In this document: piece by piece, positions 1 to 9,478 of the stretch
Layout of the letters: each line of letters opens with the position of its first letter
Position numbering within the stretch: position 1 is the stretch's first letter
Origin: Lunularia cruciata
Lineage: Eukaryota > Streptophyta > Marchantiopsida > Lunulariales > Lunulariaceae
Assembly: GCA_948567375.1 (NCBI GenBank)
Contig: OX419757.1
Location: forward strand, 4,278,001-4,342,000
Length of the DNA: 64,000 bases
Reading direction: 5' to 3'
Program-made: the position numbers and the translations under genes
The notes under the pieces: generated by a model
The model's database searches: none
Seen by the model: the letters and a program-made list of their open reading frames with translations, nothing else
What the model was told of the DNA's origin: nothing

Positions 1-3000
1 GGACACCTATTTTATCTTTTAATAGATATGCTACCCCAAAAAAACTCCCCACCTAAAAATGTCTTCTACTTGGATCATGCTGAGTCATCCTAGTGCTTAA
101 AGCCAAAAGCAAGGGCAAAGCTCCACCTCATAAAATAAGCAAAATAACATCAAAAGTGATGGTATTTCACTTGTGGCTAATACCTTCCACTTACTCTACA
201 CTTCTTGAGTCATTTAACAAGGTTGGATTAGAGTCAAGCTCAATAGGATCTTCTTTCTCCATTGATTTTTCCAAGCCTATTCCCTTGGCCGTGGTTTTGC
301 TAGATAGTAGATATTCCCAAAATTCTTATCTTGCATCCCAAACACCAAGGTACAAGAGGTAGAGACAATGTACATACCCCAAAAGCTTCTATGTGAGCTT
401 TCCCTATCTCAAAAGTCAGAATGATAGTGATATGTCCAAGAAATGATGCCATTACAATTGTTACAAGATGCATTCAAGGAAAAGATAGTGCCAAACCTGT
501 GACGCTTTGAATGCTAATGTGAAACAATGCCTAGTGGATTATGAACCTTCATATTTAGTGAGAGATAATGTATTTGGTGTGAAAATTTAAATTGATGTGA
601 AAAGGCATGACATCCGACAAGGATCTAATCCCAAAAAACCCTTGAGGGAACCCAAGTCACCACCATTCTCTCATGTGCAAATCTTGAGATGTGAAAATCT
701 TGATTCTCATGCAAGCTAGAATGCAAGAACTCAAGCCATTGAGGAAACTTATTACAAAAAAGCATACTAGATGAGAAAAATCACCTATGGGAACAAAGTT
801 TTCAATGAAGAAATTTGGAAATTCATGCAAGAACTTGCTTTAAGAGTGGTAGCAAGAGCTCCTTAGACCCGTTAGACCAAGTGATATGAGAAATTGCTAT
901 GGCCCATACTTTGGAATTGAGATTCATAGTAGATAACCATCATGAGGATAGAGTGCTTCTAACCAACATCCTCAAAAGGATTTACAAACAAACTTTTGGG
1001 GAATGAGAAAGCTGCACTTACCCAAAGCAAATCAAAGAGAGGTCAACAGCAAGGGAAGGAGAAATCTTGCAAGACAAGAACAACATGGCACCTTGGAAGA
1101 ACACCAAGCAAGAGGTGCTAATCTACATTTAGTTTAGCTACTTGTGTGACTTTAGCAATGTAGATCCCATAATAAGGGAGAATATGAATGCAACTAGCTT
1201 TGGAATTTTAGAGCTCATAAGTTCTTCTTACCAATAGAAGAAGAGCTTCCAAGAATTGGGTAATCATAGTCAAAATCCAGGTGGAGTCCAAAGTGATACA
1301 TCTACCTATTCTTGTTCCATGTGACTCCAAAAGTTTCATGACAATTCTCATCATAGAAAATACTATACAAGATGTATTCTCATTATGAACAAGGACATAA
1401 GATTTTCCCTTAGCTTGGAAGGAATTTTTTTTGAGCTTACAACACTTATTAGGGATCACTATTTTGCAACACTTTTGACAATCTTAAAGGAAGCATGAAC
1501 AAAAATGGGTTCCTAATGGCTATAGTTACACATCTACCTCATTTCTATGATATGAAAAATTTTCACCAGCTGATAGGTAGGCAAAGAAATGTGTCATGTT
1601 TGAGTGCATTGGTAAGCAATGCTGTAATTTAAAGTGTGTTATATGGGGAAGCATGGATTATGCCCCTATGATATTCACCAAACTATGGGAATGTGGTTCA
1701 AACTTTTGGAAAGTAGTCTCCATAAAAAGGCAAAGTGGAGAAGGGCTTTCCTTATGGGATTGTGCTAATGGCCATCTCAAACATCTAGCTCTTCAAGCTT
1801 TTCAAATGTGGGAGACTTACCAAGGAAGTGTTGTCAACTTCACAATTACTTGTATTTAAGGAAAGTTACCAAGAGATGGTAAAATGGATTGGAGGACAGA
1901 ACATGAGTCCCCATGTGACAAGCTTACTAACTACCAGCTTCACAAAATGGATTGATAAGGAATGAGAAAACCTACTCAAACTAAGGATAGCCTCTATCAC
2001 TAGAGTAAAGGACAAGAAATGGTGAGAACTTGGCACATTTATAGAATAAGAGACTTCCTATAGTAAGAGAAAGAAAGTGGTCAAGCTTAAGAAGTGCAAG
2101 GAAACATCTCTAGTTAGGTAGAAAAAGAAATTAAAAGTGAGAATTCAATCTTCCCTAAATGATGAAGATGAAGTTGAGATCAACTTACTTAAAAGAAGAA
2201 CAATGCCTTTGAAGGATTCTAGAGTGCTCCTAGAAAGCCCAAAGTCTTGAGCCATTCCTTCCAAGAGAAGAATTGCCGAATAGGGCAAAGTAGAAGTCAT
2301 CAATATTGAAGATGATTGTCCCATAACCCCAAAGAGAAAAACAAGTCCCCTTATGTGTCTATTAGATAATAGTGGGGAGGTGAGCATCTCAATCATGCCC
2401 CATGCCTTGACTATTTTCCAAGGCTTGCATGAAGAATGGCCAAAGAGAGCATTTTCTATGCTGATTATAAGAGTTGCAATAGGAGGAACCAATAAGATGA
2501 GATGCATTGGGGTCATGAGCCCAGATAATTGACAGCCTCATGGAGAGTTTGGTAAGTGGTGAGCATTTTAAGGAGTGGGTAGAATGCTTAGACCAAGCAT
2601 AGAAGTTAGGATAAGTTTCCATGTTGCAAATTTGAAGTATGGGCAGATGTCCCAAGAGAGGATCATCGAGCTATGGGAGGAACCAAAACAATCTTTAGAG
2701 GAAAGTTCTTGCAAGTTGCAAGAAACCAAACTCATTTGGATCTAGAAGGTAGAAAGTGGTAGATGGAAGCCACCAAAAGTACAACCATGTTGGTAGAGTA
2801 GAATTCCAACTCCAATGTTTGTGGAGTGAGAAGGCCACAATAGATGACCACTAGGAGGCCGACCTAGAAGACCCTACCTCAAGAAGAGCGCCCAAAGATG
2901 ATTCTTATGATGATAAGGCCGGGTTGCCAAGCAAGGGGAGTTTTGCAAGAGGCACATCACTTGCTTCTAGTTCACCTTGAGCTACTTCTCCTTTCGAGCA

Positions 3001-3910
3001 AGGAAACCCCTATCAATCTTCCCTAAGGAAAAAAATAGGAAGTAGCTCTACCAAGGAGATAAATATGGGAAGTAGTCCCATACAAAAGAGGCTATGGGTG
3101 GGCTTTCTCCAAGAAATAACAATATCCTTGTGAAAGAAGGAACCATAGGAATTTTAGACACATTGGCTAAGGAAAGGCATGTGATCAAAGTATACAAGAA
3201 TAAGGAGAATACAATGGATACTAACATGTATTGTAGACATACTTAATCTAGTCAGAGAAGAGATTAAGCAACATTGCATGGAGGATGCTACAATGTTGGA
3301 TCTAGTGGAAGAACAGATGAGACAACTAAGTCCTTATGAGGCCCACCAAGAGTACTATGGTCCTATGAGAGCTATCATGGGATCTGAGGGAAGAGATGCT
3401 ACTACTAAGCCATGTCTTCATGCACCAAAAAAAGAAGAGGGTTTACCACATGAAGACCTCCAAAGCCAAAGGAAAATTGGACCTTCAAAATCTGGCTTGC
3501 CCTTGGAAGCCATGGAATTGGTGAAGCAATTGGTAGAAAGTGCAATTACTCTAGAGGAAGAGTTCCCATACTTCATGACTATCTCTTAGGCCCCAAAACA
3601 TAGGGATCATATAGAGAAAATAATACAGAATATACCCCACACATATAGAATATCAAGGGATTAGAAAGTTGTGCATGACACATGATAACCATATAGGCTT
3701 TAGCATCAAAAGCCTTCCCAAATCAAGTAAGCCATGTTTCAAAAGATCCCCATGAATTTCAAGAGTGGCTACCCTTGGTCATTCCTCCTCACCAAGGGTC
3801 AAACTATCATCCAATAGTGGTTAGTACACTTTGGCTTCATGACAATATGGCCTTTGGGGATCATTTAAATGAATCAAGTTGAAGCTATGGTAGAGGCATT
3901 CTATAGGATG
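1..3910 (+). pseudogene. Decayed retroelement internal region, left half (gag-protease-like)
   Basis: The stretch is AT-rich and dense in stop codons, but long coding-like pieces remain on the plus strand, for example 1596-1859 and 3278-3589. The only piece with a recognisable motif is a retropepsin-like remnant near 2350-2520. The right half of the same unit continues at 9479, because Family I element A is inserted at 3910/9479. If element A and one copy of its target duplication are removed, a frame reads through the junction (..EAFYRMDKEQLA..), so the insertion hit coding-like sequence. I infer an old LTR retroelement of a family different from A. No LTR of its own is seen, and the family is not identified. 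Confidence 0.4.
2341..2520 (+). pseudogene. Retropepsin-like remnant
   Basis: One plus-strand frame reads LLDNSGEVSISIMPHAL near 2359-2409. This resembles the LLDSGAEVSIMP core of Ty3/gypsy aspartic proteases, where the Asp-Ser/Thr-Gly triad is catalytic. Here the triad is disturbed (DNSG). A glycine-containing strand (RVAIGG) follows about 25 residues later, as in the family. The surrounding frame carries stops, so this is not a working enzyme. The assignment rests on the single motif and is moderate to low. Confidence 0.35.
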
Positions 3911-4322
3911 TGTAACAATTTGGAGTTTAACGATGAAGTTAGTCGGGCTTACAAAGTAGCACATAAGACAAAGTAGCCTAGAATATTCCGGAAGTATCTA
4001 GGAAGCTTCTTGGGAAGCTTCCCGGCTAGCTTAGCTTGGACCTCAAGTAAGTAGCTTCTAGAAGCTTCCAACTAGTTTAGCTTGCACACCAAGTAGGCGG
4101 CTTCTAGAAGGAAGCTTCTTGAGAAGCTTCCTAGTTAACATGGCTTGCACTTTAAGAAAGCGACTTGAGGAAGCTTCTTGAGAAGCTTCTCAAGGGACTT
4201 GTATCCTACCTATAAATACCAAAGCCAAAGCTCATGCTAGGCATTTGGAGTTTTCCTTCATTCAAGTGTCCCAATGTGAGTTTCTATTTTCCTATTTCTC
4301 TCCTCAGATTTGGTCTTTTACA
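3911..4322 (+). repeat. 5' LTR of element A, with heat-shock-element-like array
   Basis: The LTR has TG...CA termini. It carries a perfect GAATATTCCGGAA (3981-3993), paired GAAGCTTC boxes (4002-4021), a perfect TTCTAGAAGCTTC (4056-4068), a cluster at 4102-4130 and another at 4170-4189. A TATA box (TATAAATA, 4211-4218) follows. The GAA/TTC blocks match the nGAAnnTTCnnGAAn pattern bound by heat-shock factors. Transcription would start shortly after the TATA box, leaving about 80 bp of R-U5 before the primer site. Confidence 0.85.
4211..4218 (+). promoter_or_regulatory. TATA box of the Family I LTR promoter
   Basis: TATAAATA lies about 110 bp before the LTR end and just downstream of the GAA/TTC arrays. 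It is retained in the A 3' LTR (near 9367), in B (near 21395 and 23653) and in the C 3' LTR (near 35821). It has decayed to TTTAAATA in the C 5' LTR. Position and conservation support it as the LTR core promoter. Confidence 0.65.
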
Positions 4323-4337
4323 TTGGTATCAAAGGAG
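4323..4337 (+). other. Primer binding site of element A
   Basis: TTGGTATCAAAGG lies directly after the LTR end and resembles the complement of the 3' end of initiator Met-tRNA (TGGTATCAGAGC), the usual primer of plant LTR retrotransposons. One or two positions differ from the consensus. Confidence 0.7.
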
Positions 4338-4593
4338 GAATAGGATGGATGGAATTTATGGACCACCAAATCCACTTCCACCAAACCATTGGGATTCTTG
4401 CGTCCAAATACTACCCAAGTATCATTTCACACAGTTCATCACCTCGCACTTTGGATAAGATTTTCTACATATGGTCACCATATCTGAGGAACCCTTGGTG
4501 CTTCCGATTGTAACTTATGGAGAATGGTGGACGTGCTATTTTGATGTGTTAATAAATTAGATAGATTGGGAGTTGTGTGATAGAGGAGCAACC

Positions 4594-5493
4594 ATGGCGG
4601 CAATACTTGATGTTATCCTTGCTATGCAACAATAAATCGAGCACCTTATCCGATTGTTGGATGAACAAGATCTTTGACAACAAGAGCAGGTGGAGAGAGT
4701 ACCAATTCGAGAAGGAGAAGATCGGATCCGATTCCCTAAACCCAAGGTATTTGAAGGCAAGAATCTCTCGGGTGCAGTGGAGAATTTTGTGTTTGATTTT
4801 GAACATTATTTTGAAGGTACCAATCTAAAAGACGAACAAAAACAGATTCTCTTAGCTTCTAGCCAATTGGATGGAGTAGCAAAGCTATGGTGGAGATTCC
4901 GAGTGGAGCGAGCCAAATGACAAATGGTTACACCAATCTTGACATGGGAAAAATTCAAGGGCACAATAATTAGTCGGTTCCAAGCTATAAATGCCACACG
5001 AGCTGCACGGGATAAGTTGGCAGAGTTGACGCAGATTGGCTTTGTAAGAAGTTACATCACGCAGTTCCAAAACACCATCATGCAAATTCCAGATATATTG
5101 GAAGGTTAAGCTTTGGATCAATTTGTGAGGGGCTTGAAGGTGAGAACCAAATTGGAGGTAACCATACAAGAACCACAACACTTGGAGGAAGCCATGCGGT
5201 TGGCCAAACGTTTTGATTCCTTGGTGGCAACAACTTGGTCTTGACCTTGACCTCCACAAAGCCTACCAATACACTACACACAAGTGGAAGAGCCAGCACC
5301 AATGGAGATTGATGCAATTCAACGAAGACCACTTGGCACAATAGATAGGGAGAAACTGCGACAAAATGGTGGTTGTTTTTATTGTTGCCAATTGAGGTAT
5401 CGCATTGCTGAATGTCTACTCAAGAATGGACGACCTCGACAAGCCCAAGTGGAGGTTGTGGAGCGGAATGATCAGGGAAACAAGGAATCCTAG
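4594..5493 (+). pseudogene. Gag of element A (broken)
   Basis: From the ATG at 4594 (MAAILDVILAMQQ...) the frame gives a typical gypsy Gag. There is a capsid-like region with VFEGKNLSGAVENFVFDFEHYF (about 4747-4812) and WWRFRVERA. A basic tail and one zinc knuckle follow at 5374-5415, reading CFYCCQLRYRIAEC. The expected histidine of CX2CX4HX4C is a tyrosine, consistent with CAT to TAT. In-frame stops lie near 4633, 4675, 4918, 5107 and 5242. It would have formed the particle and bound RNA; it is now dead. Confidence 0.8.
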
Positions 5494-5594
5494 TAGGAGA
5501 ATTTGAGCCGCCTACTAGGAGCTTGATTAGTTCCAATGGGATTGAAGGCTCAACCTATGCAAGTTTGCTTCACTTGCAAGGTATGATATTTAAT

Positions 5595-5876
5595 TAGGGT
5601 TGTAGGATTTTGGTTGATTTTGGAATTTTAGAGAATTGCATGTCTATACAAGTAGCAAAGGAATTGTGTATTCCTATCAAGCCAGTGATTGGAAGTAGTT
5701 TGATGATGGTAGATAGTAGAAAGGGTTCTATATTCCGCACCTCGCATCTTGTTACCTTCAAGATTGGGAAGGAGTATTTGGAGTGTATGAGGTTTGTAGT
5801 GGCACCTCTACACTATGATATCATTCTAGGTCTACCTTGGCTTGAATGTCATAAGGTTCAATTTGATTGGACCTGA
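5595..5876 (+). pseudogene. Aspartic protease domain of element A
   Basis: The open stretch reads ILVDFGILENCMS, then a flap-like region, then HYDIILGLPWLECHKVQFDW. The last motif, with ILGLPWL, is the hallmark C-terminal strand of gypsy proteases. The catalytic triad, normally Asp-Ser-Gly, reads Asp-Phe-Gly, so activity is unlikely. Copy C reads VDSRS at the same place, damaged differently. A TAG (aattag, near 5593) stands where C has CAG, a C-to-T change. Confidence 0.8.
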
Positions 5877-5960
5877 CGCCAAATTCAAGTACAACACCAA
5901 GGTAGGAATTTCTGATTAGGTTGTCTGGCACCTCTGAGTAAGATACCTAAGAATAGTCAA

Positions 5961-6140
5961 TCCCAAGATGGGAAGTTTGTTGAGAAGATAACCATAGAGT
6001 GAACCTTGAAGGAAGTGGAGTTCCAAGATGGGAAGTTTGCCAAGAAGGCAACCATGGAGTAGGCTTGGAAGAGAGATGAATCTCTAAAAGGGAAGTTTGT
6101 TAGTAAAGCACCCTTAGAGCAAGCTTTAGAGGAAGATAAT
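5961..6140 (+). repeat. Three 60-bp in-frame repeats between protease and RT (element A)
   Basis: Three consecutive 20-codon units share the pattern xQDGKFxxKxxIExxxxxxE. They start at 5961, 6021 and 6081. Copy C has the same three units at 31646-31825. They sit in the linker between protease and RT and are Lys/Glu-rich. I know of no function for them. Confidence 0.75.
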
Positions 6141-6199
6141 TCTGTATTTGCGGTGTAGATAAGCCGATTGCACAAGACCAATCTATGGAGGACCGAGAG

Positions 6200-6860
6200 C
6201 CTCATATTGGTTGATCAGATAGTTAAGGAGTTTGTGGACGTGTTTCCGGATGATCTACCAAAGGGATTACCCTCCGATTGAGGTATGCCCTTCAAGATTG
6301 AGTTATTGCTAAGGAGTACTCTAGTGAGTAGACCAATCTATCGGCTCTCACCAAAGGAGTTGGAGGAGTTGCAAACAACACTTCTAGAGTTGTTGGAGAA
6401 GGACTTCATACGACATGGAGGACTTTGTTTCTGTGTTGATTATTGTGGGCTCAATAAGCAAACCGTGAAGAATGCATATCCCTTGCCTCGGATCGATAAC
6501 TTGCTTGATCAACTAAGTGGAGCACGTTACTTTTCCAAGTTAGATCTTTGCAGCGGCTATTGGAAGATTCTGATTGATAAAGAGGATGTGCAAAAGACTA
6601 CCTTTTGCACAAGGTATGGGCATTTTGAGTGGAGAGTTTTACCTTTTGGACTCACTAATGCTCCAGCAGTCTTCATGGATCAGATGCATTGGGTGTTGGA
6701 TGGACTATTGGATCGGTCAGTGGTGGTGTTCTTGGATGATATCTTAATCTATAGCAAGACAGAGGTAGACACATGAATCATGTGCGAGAAGTCCTAAGAT
6801 GACTACGATAATGGAAATTTTACTGCAAGAAGTCAAAGTGTGCCTTTTGGCACAAGAAGG
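6200..6860 (+). pseudogene. Reverse transcriptase of element A
   Basis: The domain runs from the FVDVFPDDLPKGLP-type lead-in through CVDYCGLNKQTVKNAYPLPR, YFSKLDLCSGYWKI and FGLTNAPAVFMDQMH to the active-site motif VVVFLDDILIYSK, in which both catalytic aspartates are present. Compared with copy C, 16 codons are missing at 6416/6417, removing the SISHYRALVLFVPKKD stretch that precedes the DYR-type motif. The deletion is in frame. Stops at 6774 and beyond close the frame. Confidence 0.88.
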
Positions 6861-7520
6861 CTACCTTCTTGGGTCATAAGATCTCCTTAGAGGGGATCAA
6901 GATGGAAGAAGAGAAGATCAAGGCCATTACTGTTTGGCCTACCCCAAAGGATGCTATAGAAGTACATGCTTTCAATGGATTGGCCAGTTTTTACCAGCGG
7001 TTCATCCACTTTTATGCTCATGTGGCTGCACCATTGATTGACCTCTTGAGAAAGAGCTTGAACTTCCAGTGGAACACCAAGCATGAAAAAGCATTCTAGA
7101 AGTTGAAACATATGGTGTCTTCAAGACTCATTCTTCAACCATATGATCCTCAACTACCTTGTGTGGTTGATTTTGATACTTCTAACTTTGCAATTGGAGT
7201 TGTGTTGCAACAAGAATTCCCATATCAACTACATCCCATTGTCTTTGTGTCTTGCCGACTAAACACATCTAAAAGAAATTACTCTGCTTGAGATTGGGGA
7301 CAACTTGCAATGGTATATGACACCAAGGTATGGAGGCATTATCTCTTGGGGAAACAAGTGATCATGCAAACTGATCACAAGCCATTGTTGCAGACCTTAC
7401 ACTTGGAGCACATGAAGAGTCAACATCATCGATGGGAGGAGCAACTCCAATTGTTCAACATCAAACTTGAGTACAAACCAGGTTGATTCCATGTCATCCC
7501 TGATGCTCTATCATGATGAC
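6860..7520 (+). pseudogene. RT thumb/connection and RNase H of element A
   Basis: After FLGHKISLEGIKMEEEKIKAI the sequence shows the typical gypsy stretch FNGLASFYQRFIHFYAHVAAPL. An RNase H domain follows: VVDFDTSNFAIGVVLQQE, HPIVFVSCRLNTSKRNYSA and MQTDHKPLLQTLHLEH. The first catalytic aspartate is kept and the Glu region of the ERNYS motif reads KRNYS. Several TAG/TGA codons interrupt it (for example at 7097 and 7289). Confidence 0.82.
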
Positions 7521-8300
7521 CTGATTTGAAGTCTCTTCCTCTCATCACGGCAACAATTACGACAGTGTCAATTGACCCCAAGATCCATAACGAGTTTTGG
7601 TTAGCTCTCCAACAAGATCCCTTCTTCCAAATGGTACATGGTCGTCTAACAACAGGTGACAAGGAGTACAACACCTTCTCCTTCAAGGAAGGCCTTCTAT
7701 TCCATGCGGACCGGATCTATGTTCCAGCCAAAGGTGATCTTTGACTTGTGTGCCTTCAAGAAGCCCATGATTTACCCATCACTGGTCACATGGGTGTGGA
7801 CAAGACCTTGGGTACCTCCAACGTCAATGGTGGTAGCCCAACATGACACAAGATGTTTGAGAATTTGTCCGATTGTGTGAGAGCTACCAACATAACAAGG
7901 CCAACAACCAGAAGCCGAGTGGACTCCTTCAACTGCTTGCCATTCCATCAGCTTGCTGGGAGCATGTGAGCTTGGATCTCATCACATCCTTGCCAAAGGC
8001 AAAACAAGGACACACCGCCATCATGGTGTTTGTGGATAAGCTTAGTAAGCAAATCCACTTAGCACCAACTTGTGATACCGTGGATGCTCCAACCTTAGCA
8101 CAAATCTACTTTGATAATGTCTTCAAGCATCATGGGATGCCACACGTACTCATCTCCAACCATGATCCTTGATTTATTGGGAAGTTTTGGCAAGCACTCT
8201 TTCCGATACTTGGCACCAAGCTTGCTTTGTCCACGGCCTATCATCCTCAAACTGATGGACAAACCAAACATGCAAATTGTACATTGGAGGATATGTTATG
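7520..8300 (+). pseudogene. Integrase of element A
   Basis: An HHCC zinc-binding region is followed by the catalytic core LDLITSLPKAKQGHTAIMVFVDKLSK, then FDNVFKHHGMPHVLISNHDP and the block STAYHPQTDGQTKHAN. The zinc motif carries CESY where copy C keeps CESC. The last motif normally reads GQTERxN, with the catalytic Glu; here it is Lys, so the third residue of the D,D(35)E triad is lost. Stops also occur (near 8172). Confidence 0.85.
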
Positions 8301-9055
8301 TGCCTTTGTCAATGTCCACCATACCAATTGGGATGAATGTCTTGCCGCTACAGAATTTGCCTACAACAATTCCAAACCGGCAAGCACCGGATTCTCTCCT
8401 TTCTCTCTCAATTTTGGCCAAGATCCGCTTGTTCCAGATTCTCTTCTTGCTCCCCCACCATCTCAAGTTCCTCATACTTCCACATTCTTGACCACTATAC
8501 CCCAATCTCTCCAACAAGCTAAGTCTCACGTCCTTGTTGCTCAGAATCGCCAAAAACAATATGCAGACCACCATCGTCGTGATCTCACCTTTGAAGTTGG
8601 TGATAAAGTCATGCTATCCTCCAATAATCTCCCTCTCCCACTTGATACCCAAGTTCATAAACTTGCCTCTAATTGGATAGGACCATTTGATATCACCCAA
8701 ATTGTCTCTCCTATTGCTTATCGACTTGCCTTGCCTTGTCACATATGTATCCATCTTGTCTTTCATATTTCCAAGTTGAAACCCTTTGTTCCTAACCCCT
8801 CTTCCTTTTCCTCTTGAGTCCAACCTCCCCCTCTTCCTATCCCTATCAATGATCATGAGGAGTACAAAGTTGATTGTATACTTGCACGTCGCTATATTCA
8901 ATGAGGTCATCGCCAACATACAAAGTACAAGGTCCTTTGGAAAAGGTATCCCCTTCATGATGCCACGTGGGAACCTCTTTCTCACCTCCTGAATGCACAA
9001 ATTGCCATCTAGGAATTTGAAGCTTCACTGGCGACGAGGACGTTACCAACTAGCA
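8300..9055 (+). pseudogene. Integrase C-terminus and chromodomain of element A
   Basis: The ORF at 8227-8817 covers the integrase C-terminal region (RDLTFEVGDKVMLSSNN, WIGPFDITQIVSPIAYRLALP, FHISKLKPF), the GPY/F-type module. After a stop, EEYKVDCILARR and KYKVLWKRYPLHDATWEP (about 8860-8980) form a chromodomain with its aromatic cage positions recognisable. This identifies the element as a chromovirus. The sequence ends at TSSGG just before the purine tract. Confidence 0.85.
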
Positions 9056-9066
9056 GCGGGGGAATA
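9052..9066 (+). other. Polypurine tract of element A
   Basis: AGCAGCGGGGGAATA precedes the 3' LTR. The same G-rich run is found before the 3' LTRs of B (near 23325) and C (near 35497) and, inverted, in D (near 37907). It is the expected primer for plus-strand DNA synthesis. Confidence 0.65.
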
Positions 9067-9478
9067 TGTAACAATATGGAGTTTAGTGACAAAGTTAGTT
9101 GGGCTTACGAAGTAGCACATAAGACAAAGTAGCCTAGAATATTCCGGAAGTATCTAGGAAGATTCTTGGGAAGCTTCCCGGCTAGCTTAGCTTGCACCTC
9201 AAGTAAGTAGCTTCTAGAAGCTTCCAACTAGCTTAGCTTGCACGCCAAGTAGGCGACTTCTAGAAGGAAGCTTCTTGAGAAGCTTCCTAGTTAACTTGGC
9301 TTGCACTCTAAGAAAACGGCTTGAGAAAGCTTTTTGAGAAGCTTCTCAAGGGACTTGTATGCTACCTATAAATACCAAAGCCAAAGCTCATGCTAGGCAT
9401 TCGGAGTTTTCCTTCATTCAAGTGTCCTAATGTGAGTTTCCATTCTCCTATTTCTCTCCTTGGATTCGGTCTTTTACA
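9067..9478 (+). repeat. 3' LTR of element A
   Basis: It is the same length as the 5' LTR, with the same ends. It keeps the perfect GAATATTCCGGAA (9137-9149) and TTCTAGAAGCTTC (9212-9224). The 18-bp palindrome seen in the 5' LTR is degraded here by a single change. Confidence 0.88.

Larger units (their letters stand above)
3911..9478 (+). mobile_element. Family I Ty3/gypsy chromovirus, copy A (full length, decayed)
   Basis: Two 412-bp LTRs (3911-4322 and 9067-9478) in direct orientation enclose gag, protease, RT, RNase H, integrase and a C-terminal chromodomain, in Ty3/gypsy order. The LTRs begin TGTAACAAT and end CTTTTACA. A primer site follows the 5' LTR and a purine tract precedes the 3' LTR. 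The flanking 5-mers are GGATG (3906-3910) and AGATG (9479-9483), a target duplication with one change. All frames carry stops, so the copy is non-autonomous. Chromodomains of chromoviruses are known to guide integration to heterochromatin; that role is inferred here from the family. Confidence 0.9.

Noticed and set aside
3950-4200. GAAGCTTC repeats as a possible CRISPR-like or satellite array
   Set aside because: Spacing is irregular, the units lie inside LTRs only, and they recur at the same LTR positions. They are LTR promoter elements.
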